From the NCBI GenBank assembly GCA_002354095.1, contig DEKX01000001.1:1-11412 (forward strand): a DNA stretch of 11,412 nt. The letters are read 5' to 3'. The translations under genes were made by a program, and so were the position numbers. Positions 1 through 5,091 of this stretch are shown here, in pieces (position 1 is the first letter of the stretch; every line of letters begins with the position of its first letter). The notes below the pieces were generated by a model. That model worked only from the letters and a program-made list of their open reading frames with translations. It was not told the origin of the DNA and did no database searches. This DNA is from Prevotella sp. UBA2711. Lineage in GTDB: Bacteria; Bacteroidota; Bacteroidia; Bacteroidales; Bacteroidaceae.

Positions 1-120
1 TAGGGTAAAACAAAGGCGCAAAGGATAATCGCCCTCCCCTGCCCTCAGCCAACACTATAAAAACATAACAGCAGAATTCATATCCCATGTTCTTGGGGAT
101 CGTGCTTCCCTCTTTACTAC

Positions 121-178
121 ATTTAATTCTAGCAATTGTTACATTTAAATCTAGCAGGTTCTAGAATTAAATCTAGCA
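121..178. repeat. Three direct repeats with exact 22-bp period
   Basis: Three 14-bp units start at 121, 143 and 165: ATTTAATTCTAGCA, ATTTAAATCTAGCA and AATTAAATCTAGCA. Units 1 and 3 each differ from unit 2 at one base. The 22-bp step is about two helical turns, so the copies lie on one face of the DNA. They sit 60-120 bp upstream of the promoter at 238-269. Phased AT-rich repeats can be sites for a multimeric DNA-binding protein, but no cognate protein is visible in the window, so any function is inference. Confidence 0.8.
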
Positions 179-237
179 AATGCTTGGTTTACGTTTCATT
201 CCTAACCAATCTTGACACGATAAAAAATGCCGAAATA

Positions 238-269
238 TTTGCAAGTTTCAGAAATACTTCTTATCTTTG
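238..269 (+). promoter_or_regulatory. Bacteroidetes promoter for the small-protein operon
   Basis: The -33 element TTTG (238-241) is followed after 20 bp by the -7 element TATCTTTG (262-269), a full match to the Bacteroidetes sigma-ABfr consensus TTTG / TAnnTTTG. Transcription should start near 274, leaving a leader of about 30 nt before the ATG at 304. The 25 bases 246-270 match the promoter of the fimbrillin gene (minus strand, 3452-3476) at 24 positions. Confidence 0.75.
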
Positions 270-303
270 CACTCGTTAATATCATTTATTTACTTAAATT
301 CAA

Positions 304-393
304 ATGCGTATGAAAACAAAATTATGCAGAAAATGTGTAAAATCGGGCAAAATGCTTGGTAGTGTGAAATCTTTTAGCTACTTTTGCCGATGA
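304..393 (+). CDS. Possible 29-residue basic peptide, overlapping the next gene
   Basis: An ATG at 304 opens 29 codons ending in TGA at 391-393. The peptide starts MRMKTKLCRKCVKSGKM and ends SYFCR; it is strongly basic and has a CxxC pair and a third Cys near the end. Its stop overlaps the ATG of the next gene (390-392) in an ATGA arrangement typical of translational coupling. The promoter at 238-269 places its start codon about 30 nt into the transcript. No family is recognised. It could be a regulatory leader peptide or a small protein, or chance: the second promoter at 355-386 would bypass it. Confidence 0.4.
   Translation: MRMKTKLCRKCVKSGKMLGSVKSFSYFCR
355..386 (+). promoter_or_regulatory. 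Possible second promoter, giving a nearly leaderless mRNA
   Basis: CTTG (355-358) and, after 20 bp, TACTTTTG (379-386) fit the TTTG / TAnnTTTG pattern with a weaker -33 element. The -7 element ends only 3 bp before the ATG at 390, so a start a few bases downstream would give a leaderless or almost leaderless transcript. The same TACTTTTG form is the proposed ruvB promoter element. The match may be fortuitous because it lies inside the small ORF at 304-393. Confidence 0.4.
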
Positions 394-671
394 GTACAAG
401 ACGTGAACGGGCTAAAGCCCAAACAGTACAGCGAGTCAAAGCTTTGGATCTTGGAGGTTCAAAACTTGTAGAGGAACATCCAATAGCCAAAAAGATGGGT
501 GATTTCTTCATTGATGTGGCAAAACTAATCATCGGTGGAGTTATCCTTGCAGGACTGATGAAGCAGGATATAGATTATCAGTTCCTGTTTTGGTTAAGTA
601 TCTTAGTGGTCTCGATTTTTATTACTTTTGGAATGTATCTGATTAATTTTGCAAACAAAGACAAGAGATAA
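390..671 (+). CDS. Small two-helix membrane protein, unknown function
   Basis: The ORF encodes 93 residues from the ATG at 390; a TTG two codons earlier is possible but less likely, and a stop at 375-377 prevents further extension. Residues 1-35 are charged and hydrophilic (STRRERAKAQTVQR), followed by hydrophobic helices at about 39-57 and 64-87 and a basic tail (NKDKR). By the positive-inside rule both termini probably face the cytoplasm. It may belong to the unnamed DUF families of short Bacteroidales membrane proteins (DUF6722 comes to mind, unverified). It overlaps the 29-codon ORF upstream by 4 bp and lies 3 bp before the 31-residue gene, with a terminator after both, so the three form one transcription unit. 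No enzymatic motif is visible. Confidence 0.75.
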   Translation: MSTRRERAKAQTVQRVKALDLGGSKLVEEHPIAKKMGDFFIDVAKLIIGGVILAGLMKQDIDYQFLFWLSILVVSIFITFGMYLINFANKDKR

Positions 672-674
672 ATT

Positions 675-770
675 ATGGATTTAATAGGAGCAATTGCAGC
701 AATGGGTGGCATAGTCGTAGTATTATGGATTGGCACCGCTATTTATCTGAGAATCAAGGAGGGTTATTAA
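675..770 (+). CDS. 31-residue single-helix membrane peptide
   Basis: An ATG three bases after the previous stop opens 31 codons ending in TAA at 768-770. The product starts MDLIGAIAAMGGIVVVLWIG and ends YLRIKEGY: one hydrophobic helix (about residues 3-24) with a short basic tail, giving an N-out/C-in or peripheral topology. The tight spacing, the clean hydrophobic/charged division and the terminator 10 bp after the stop argue that it is real. Function is unknown; a partner or regulator of the two-helix protein is plausible, and a toxin-like membrane peptide is an untested alternative. Confidence 0.6.
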   Translation: MDLIGAIAAMGGIVVVLWIGTAIYLRIKEGY

Positions 771-779
771 ATAAAATCA

Positions 780-809
780 GCCGAGAGTTTCAGAGCTCTC
801 GGCTTTTTT
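780..809 (+). terminator. Intrinsic terminator, possibly bidirectional
   Basis: GCCGAGAG (780-787) pairs perfectly with CTCTCGGC (796-803) around an 8-nt loop, followed by TTTTTT (804-809). It ends the small-protein operon 10 bp after its last stop. Read on the minus strand, the same hairpin is followed by a weaker TGATTTTATTT tract, so it may also end the fimbrillin transcript coming from the right. Confidence 0.92.
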
Positions 810-850
810 ATTAATCGGAGATTCCAGACGATACGACACAAAAACCTCCG

Positions 851-880
851 TCCCTAACGTGTTCATCCCTAACGTGTTTT
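851..880. repeat. 15-bp tandem duplication
   Basis: TCCCTAACGTGTTCA (851-865) is followed directly by TCCCTAACGTGTTTT (866-880); 13 of 15 positions agree. It lies just past the stop codon of the minus-strand lipoprotein gene and before the shared terminator, so it would be in the 3' untranslated region of that mRNA. It looks like a simple slippage duplication. Confidence 0.85.
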
Positions 881-884
881 AGAA

Positions 885-3140
885 TTAGTTACTCACCCAA
901 GAGATTCTGGCGTATCCATCGCCCGCATGTCCTGTTTCATTGCCACCGCCAGGAGCAGGAAACGAACTATTTCCGGCAATAGTTTCTTTTGGTGTTGATA
1001 CGCCACCGATGTAGCCTGAGCCACCACCGCCGCCGCTGGAGTTTTGAACTCCTCCCCATTTTCCACCCCACCAACCACCACCGCCTCCACCTGCATCGTG
1101 ATTGGTGCCAGGCACAGGTTCTCCTATTCCCTGCTTGTAACCACTGCTCTGCGTACCAGCCTTTCCACTCAGAAATGCCCCTTCTGAACGAGGCTCACCT
1201 CCGCTTTCACCTCCCCCATAGCCACCAGATCCGTCGTTACTTCCGCCAAGAGTGCCAGCCCATTGACTTGTTCCATCATCTGTTCCGCCACCACCACCAG
1301 CAACTATCAATGTCCCACTTGGATTCCATGTGGAAGAAGCAGAAATAACAGGGGTCGATGGATTGTTCGTTGTAGAAATATGTGTCATGCCACCGCCACT
1401 ACTACCATTACTGCCGCTTCTTACAAGGGTACTGCCGCCGCCATTCCAACCACCATCAGCATTTGTAGAAGTAGAGAATTGACCTTTACCGCCAACAAAA
1501 ACAAAGAGGGTTGTGGTGCCAGTTCCTGTTATACTATAATTCCCGTATGAATATCCTCCGAGACCTCGATGAGAGCCTATACTCTGATCTGTCTCACCAC
1601 CACCGCTTGCACCCCAACACTGAAGTAAATACTTTCCTTTGGGTAGTGCTATGCTCTGTGCTGTCTTTGTACAGCTAAATCCTACATAATTAGTTGTATT
1701 AATAGTATAGGTGGCAGACCCTATGTAATTGCCTGTAGCTGTAACAGTGATGGTAGCAGTACCACTATTGATAAATGCAGTGCCTCCCTTCAGTGCGCCT
1801 GTGGAAGCATCAACCCCTACAAGGGCAGTATTACTGGATGTAAACTCCACCGTAGCATCGTTTGGGCTTTTTGTCAAATTATACTTTGTCTGGTTCCAGA
1901 TGTAATCTACTGTTTCTGACGATGCGGCAAAAGTAAGTGTTGTCGGGCAGCGGTTAATCGTAAACGTCTTGCTCTGCGTACCACTATAGTAGCCGCCCTT
2001 ACCAGTTACTGTCACCGTTGCCGTACCTGCGTTGATGTTGTTGCTGTAAGACAGTTCATAGTCAGTATCCTTTACGAGTGTCTTTGTCCCATCCTTAACT
2101 ATCGGGGTCGGGGTTTTTGCCGTACCGTCATACGTATAATCGGCGATGTCGCCAATAGTCAGTGTACTCACCTCTTTCAGGTCTTTCACGGAGATGGTGT
2201 AGTTATACTGCGTACCGGCAACGAGCGTAAGGTTCTCGTTCGGGATATAGCAGTAGGTTCTGCTGTCGGATGTCTTGATGATGACAAACTTCTTGTCGGC
2301 CACTTCATAAGTGGTTGGTATGAGTACGGCACTGTAGCACGAGTTTGCTGCCTCGGTCTTTGGTGTAATCTGTCCCTTCTCACTCCCGATATTATCCCAC
2401 GTTCCGATGTCCCCACTCGTCGGCTTATGGAATTTCGCCGTAGTCGGTATTGGAGTCTCACTGCCGTCACCGATATATATTTCCGATATGTCTAAGTCGC
2501 CTGGCTTGATATGCGTAAGACTAATCACCAGACGGGTCATCTGATGACAGAACTGGATGGGAATGCCGCCACTATAGTGTTCGTAGTCGAAGGGTGTCGC
2601 TTTGGAATAAAGCAACTCACCATAGCTGGCGCTTTGATCCTCCGAAAGCGTGTAAGTCTGATTGTCAGGGTCAGACGATGTGGTCGAACCGTCACCGTAG
2701 CTCCAAGCCCTGATGTTGACACTCTCACCTGTACTCTTCCAGAAGAAGGCATCGGATGCACTGCCGTTATAGGCAAGGCTGCTTGTCCAAACCTCAGGGT
2801 CTGCCGATGTCTGGCTGGTGGCAGTCACTTTGTAGTTCTTCGTCTCATCAGTCACACCACGTGTTAAGCCTATTGTAACAAGGTCGTTGACCGTGAATTT
2901 AGCGATGCCGTTCACGTCTGTCGATGCACGGGTGCCTTCACTGCGCTCCACACTCATGCCTCCGCCAACCTTGAAAATCATCTTCTCACCCATCACAGCA
3001 TCGCCACTAAGGGTACTGTCCTGCCACTCTACTACTCTCTGGCCGGTTCCTGTGTCAGAATTGTTAGGTTCATCATGGGTACACGACAGCCCTGCGCCCA
3101 ATAGGCACAGCATGGCTGCAATAAATGTAGTTCTCTTCAT
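885..3140 (-). CDS. Fimbrillin-like lipoprotein with C-terminal ALK/LTK-type glycine-rich domain
   Basis: The product has 751 residues. An N-terminal lipoprotein signal (MKRTTFIAAMLCLLGAGLSC) places the lipid-bearing Cys at 20, so it is expected to reach the outer membrane. Residues about 30-320 resemble Bacteroidales fimbrillin-like (Mfa-like) proteins: a TRA site at 70-72, where pilins of this type can be trimmed by an Arg-specific protease, and the FCHQMTRLVISL block at 197-208. Residues about 325-396 form an MBG-type Ig-like repeat (YTYDGT...DTDYELSYSNN...AGTATVTVTGKG), and 399-482 a second Ig-like, BIG2-like module. From 486 to the end it is a glycine-rich domain of the ALK/LTK kind: LLQCWGASGGG, VFVGGKG, WNGGGS, LIVAGGGGG, GGGGSGYIGGV, and a closing GYARISW. 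The gene stands alone on its strand behind a leader of about 300 nt and ends near a shared terminator. Surface adhesion or pilus-tip display is inferred. Domain borders are judged by eye. Confidence 0.85.
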   Translation of the reverse strand: MKRTTFIAAMLCLLGAGLSCTHDEPNNSDTGTGQRVVEWQDSTLSGDAVMGEKMIFKVGGGMSVERSEGTRASTDVNGIAKFTVNDLVTIGLTRGVTDETKNYKVTATSQTSADPEVWTSSLAYNGSASDAFFWKSTGESVNIRAWSYGDGSTTSSDPDNQTYTLSEDQSASYGELLYSKATPFDYEHYSGGIPIQFCHQMTRLVISLTHIKPGDLDISEIYIGDGSETPIPTTAKFHKPTSGDIGTWDNIGSEKGQITPKTEAANSCYSAVLIPTTYEVADKKFVIIKTSDSRTYCYIPNENLTLVAGTQYNYTISVKDLKEVSTLTIGDIADYTYDGTAKTPTPIVKDGTKTLVKDTDYELSYSNNINAGTATVTVTGKGGYYSGTQSKTFTINRCPTTLTFAASSETVDYIWNQTKYNLTKSPNDATVEFTSSNTALVGVDASTGALKGGTAFINSGTATITVTATGNYIGSATYTINTTNYVGFSCTKTAQSIALPKGKYLLQCWGASGGGETDQSIGSHRGLGGYSYGNYSITGTGTTTLFVFVGGKGQFSTSTNADGGWNGGGSTLVRSGSNGSSGGGMTHISTTNNPSTPVISASSTWNPSGTLIVAGGGGGTDDGTSQWAGTLGGSNDGSGGYGGGESGGEPRSEGAFLSGKAGTQSSGYKQGIGEPVPGTNHDAGGGGGGWWGGKWGGVQNSSGGGGGSGYIGGVSTPKETIAGNSSFPAPGGGNETGHAGDGYARISWVSN

Positions 3141-3197
3141 CTTGCATTACTCTTAGTTTGTTGTCCAACGAAAATAGAATGCAAAAAGTAAAGGGCA

Positions 3198-3402
3198 CAA
3201 AAAATGGCGTGGCCACTCTTATGCACTTGACCTAAGGGGCAGACCCGAGAAATTGGAACCCCTCCAATCGAATAAGAATGCTCCACGCCAAAAGCGTGCG
3301 CATAGCTACTGATTGGAAGGAAATGCCAACTCTGGCCTCTCCCTTTGCTTCTTAAATCGAACTATTCCAAAACAGATTTCTCGGGTCTTTTCAGTCAAGT
3401 GC
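3198..3402 (-). ncRNA. Candidate structured leader RNA (possible riboswitch or attenuator)
   Basis: Read on the minus strand, this leader contains nested helices: P1 9 bp (3394-3402 with 3223-3231), P2 13 bp (3376-3388 with 3241-3253), P3 5 bp (3365-3369 with 3254-3258), then a branch with a small hairpin (GCCA 3333-3336 / TGGC 3325-3328) and a longer arm, P4 10 bp (3311-3320 with 3260-3269) capped by P5 (3300-3303 with 3278-3281; 3294-3298 with 3284-3288, loop UUUUG). P4 has one position that is a U-G wobble on the minus-strand transcript but a mismatch on the plus strand, which fits minus-strand transcription. After P1 comes CCACGCCATTTTTT (3212-3199), whose CCACGCCA can pair with UGGCGUGG of P5, offering an alternative fold. 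I recognise none of the known riboswitch core motifs. The helices are visible in the sequence; an RNA role is inferred. Confidence 0.55.
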
Positions 3403-3451
3403 GAAATAAAAGCTAATGCATTGGATTCGGGATTTCTCCCCGATATCCGCC

Positions 3452-3476
3452 GCAAAGATAAGAAATATTTCTGAAA
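3452..3476 (-). promoter_or_regulatory. Promoter of the fimbrillin-like gene
   Basis: On the minus strand, TATCTTTG (3460-3453) is a perfect -7 element. The 16 bases upstream of it repeat, with one substitution, those before the -7 element at 262-269, although no clean TTTG -33 element is present here. Transcription would start near 3447, producing about 300 nt of leader before the ATG at 3140 and including the structured element at 3198-3402. A small hairpin (CGGG 3428-3431 / CCCG 3439-3442) would lie at the very 5' end of the RNA. Confidence 0.65.
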
Positions 3477-3479
3477 TAA

Positions 3480-3770
3480 AAAAGAATTTAGACAGTTTTT
3501 GATAATAAAACAGTCGGATTAGGGTTGGGATAACACAGCGCACGGTGTGATGTTTTGGGATAAACAAATTTCTCTACGAGAAATGTTGCAATACACTATA
3601 CATTCCTACATTTTCTTTGTAACTTGCTGAAAGATAATAGCTTAATGAATGTATAGAGACTTCATAAAAACATGCAGCTATACATTATTGGCTCAAAATC
3701 AGACTTATTTTAAGGTGAAATATCATCTAACGCACTGATTAATAGCTTGTTTCACGACAGTAACCTAAAA
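3480..3770. other. Non-coding region with several inverted repeats
   Basis: No supported gene. It holds a tight palindrome ATTTCTC-TAC-GAGAAAT (3568-3584), three copies of CTATACATT with the middle one inverted (3596-3605, 3647-3656, 3678-3686), and a direct repeat of TGGGATAA near 3525 and 3557. The CTATACATT copies could form two mutually exclusive hairpins in RNA or mark a degraded mobile element; neither can be decided from the sequence. Confidence 0.6.
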
Positions 3771-3863
3771 GGAAACAAGTTGTTTCCCACGATGAAACAC
3801 TTTGTTTCTCTAGGGGAAACAATTTGTTTCCATTGTTACTATACCTGTGAAACAACGGTTTCC
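3771..3863. repeat. Array of GAAACA-N3-TGTTTC palindromes
   Basis: Three palindromes start at 3772, 3794 and 3816, exactly 22 bp apart: GAAACAAGTTGTTTC, GAAACACTTTGTTTC and GAAACAATTTGTTTC. The first and third extend to 17 bp with flanking G and C. A weaker fourth copy, GAAACAACGGTTTC, lies at 3849-3862, 33 bp after the third. All four would sit on nearly the same DNA face. The array lies past the end of the glycosidase operon and far from any promoter, so it may be a dispersed palindromic repeat rather than an operator. The ORFs that cross it read as repetitive low-complexity peptides and were not called. Confidence 0.85.
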
Positions 3864-3869
3864 TTCCTT

Positions 3870-3910
3870 CGTGGAAGCCAGCTGAATGAAGTGAAAAAAC
3901 GGCTTCCACG
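3870..3910. repeat. 10-bp inverted repeat with 21-nt loop
   Basis: CGTGGAAGCC (3870-3879) and GGCTTCCACG (3901-3910) are perfect inverted repeats. They lie between the palindrome array and the operon terminator at 3914-3946. On the minus strand this hairpin follows directly after the terminator's T tract; it might be a 3' stabilising structure for read-through RNA or a boundary of the repeat element. Confidence 0.75.
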
Positions 3911-3913
3911 ATT

Positions 3914-3946
3914 AAAAAAGCGCAGGGGGAAGCCCCGCTGCGCTTT
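3914..3946 (-). terminator. Intrinsic terminator of the GH97-esterase operon
   Basis: On the minus strand GCGCAG-C-GGGG (3943-3933) pairs with CCCC-CTGCGC (3929-3920), with one bulged C and a 3-nt loop, followed by TTTTTT (3919-3914). The hairpin begins at the stop codon of the esterase gene (3945-3947), so termination is almost immediate after translation ends. The run AAAGCGC before it gives some potential to act in the other direction too. Confidence 0.88.
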
Positions 3947-5075
3947 AGAACCAATTCATCAGAGAACGTAGATAGGCTGTCAGTTCCGCAGCCATCTTCT
4001 CATGCTGCCAGAGGCTGGGATGAAAATCATTGCCGTAGCCCAAATCACCATTCTGATAGGTGAAGTTGAAGCGATAGACTTCCCTATCACCTGCCTTATT
4101 GGCCTCAGCCACCACTTCATCGAGAATATTCTTGGCAATCTCCAACTCTTTGTCGAGCAACATCGAACCGCAGAGGAACACGATCTTAGCCTTAGGATTA
4201 TGCTGGCGCACCATCTTCAACAGTGTCTGATACCCCTGCTTCAACAACTTCACATCGTAGTTGTTGGTGGAGAGGTCGTTAGTACCAAGATTGACGCAGA
4301 CCACATCAGGCTGATAACGCTTAAAATCCCATTTCTCTTTTAAAAACGTAGGTTCACCGCGAAGCTCTGGCTTCCAGGCATAGCCCGTATATTCATACTG
4401 CACAGGCATATTCGAGTCAGGAGTCCCCGTCTTTGGACCACCAAAGTTCCTGTAGGCACCAATACCACTGCGTGCTACTACCCAGTGTTGTGCATCGAGA
4501 GCACGAGCCGCCAACGAAGCGTAACTGTAATAATGGTTCTCCGTCTCGTAAGAGAAACCCTCTTTCGCATTCGTTCCTTCGTTGCCATAGCCACAGGTAA
4601 TCGAATTGCCGATGAATTCGAGTTTTCTCGCAGGTAAGGACGGGGCTTTAACAAGTTTGCAACCCTTGTCGAGCACAAAGCCCCAGAACTCTGGATAGAA
4701 CTCAAACCCCTCAATGACATACATCAGACGGACAAGATGCTGCCCACAGGGAAGGGCTGTAGCGAGAGTTACAAGAGAGTCTTTCTTGCCTGTAAACGCT
4801 ACCTTAAACGGTTCCGCACCATCTATCTGAGCCATAAAATAGCCGCTGCCAGGTTTGGCAAGCATTTTCAACGATGAACCTTCGAAGGCCGCAACGATCT
4901 GAATACCAGGGAAGTTCCAGGCCGGTCGTTCAGGATTGGCAAAGCTGATACGCCCCGTGTATTGGATGAACTTGTCCGAAGGACTGATGATACTCCCCTT
5001 AATAGGCAAGGTCTCTGTAGCAAAGGTACTCATGCACATGATAGTCATCAGTGCTGTCAAAACGATCTTTCTCAT
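3945..5075 (-). CDS. Secreted CE2-like SGNH/GDSL acetyl esterase
   Basis: The product has 376 residues with a signal peptide (about 1-19, cleaved after STFA). The N-terminal half (about 30-145) looks like the jelly-roll domain of carbohydrate esterase family 2, and the C-terminal half (150-376) is an SGNH hydrolase. Visible motifs are block I GNSITCGYG with nucleophile Ser158, block II around SGIG (203-206), block III LGTND (263-267, oxyanion Asn266), and block V DFHPS with Asp350 and His352. CE2 enzymes remove O-acetyl groups from xylan, mannan or their oligosaccharides; substrate here cannot be read from sequence. Block I has Asn where many GDSL enzymes have Asp, a change I take as family variation. 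The gene begins 16 bp after the GH97 stop and is ended by the terminator at 3914-3946, so the two are co-transcribed. Periplasmic or surface location is inferred. Confidence 0.85.
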   Translation of the reverse strand: MRKIVLTALMTIMCMSTFATETLPIKGSIISPSDKFIQYTGRISFANPERPAWNFPGIQIVAAFEGSSLKMLAKPGSGYFMAQIDGAEPFKVAFTGKKDSLVTLATALPCGQHLVRLMYVIEGFEFYPEFWGFVLDKGCKLVKAPSLPARKLEFIGNSITCGYGNEGTNAKEGFSYETENHYYSYASLAARALDAQHWVVARSGIGAYRNFGGPKTGTPDSNMPVQYEYTGYAWKPELRGEPTFLKEKWDFKRYQPDVVCVNLGTNDLSTNNYDVKLLKQGYQTLLKMVRQHNPKAKIVFLCGSMLLDKELEIAKNILDEVVAEANKAGDREVYRFNFTYQNGDLGYGNDFHPSLWQHEKMAAELTAYLRSLMNWF

Positions 5076-5091
5076 CTTATTTAGTTATTTG

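Larger units (their letters stand above)
1..303. other. Intergenic region, no gene seen
   Basis: No convincing reading frame was found on either strand before the small ORF at 304. The stretch holds a short imperfect hairpin around 83-100 (ATCCC / GGGAT arms), an AT-rich three-unit direct repeat at 121-178, and a good Bacteroidetes promoter at 238-269. The first 80 bases could be the tail or leader of a gene beyond the window edge, but nothing shows this. Confidence 0.6.

Noticed and set aside
3160..3169. GTTGTCCAAC near the fimbrillin start as a third copy of the nrdD operator
   Set aside because: Only one half-site matches; the spacer and the second half are missing.
3223..3402. Retron-like msr/msd RNA, because of inverted repeats flanking a folded RNA of about 180 nt
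   Set aside because: No reverse transcriptase gene lies nearby; the downstream gene is a lipoprotein.
3772..3862. CRISPR array
   Set aside because: Units are palindromes of 15-17 bp with spacers of only 5-7 bp; no cas genes and no unique spacers.
3747..3971. 74-codon plus-strand frame and the 71-codon minus-strand frame (3739-3954) over the palindrome array
   Set aside because: The peptides arise from reading GAAACA/TGTTTC repeats and the terminator hairpin; they are repetitive and have no promoter or family resemblance.
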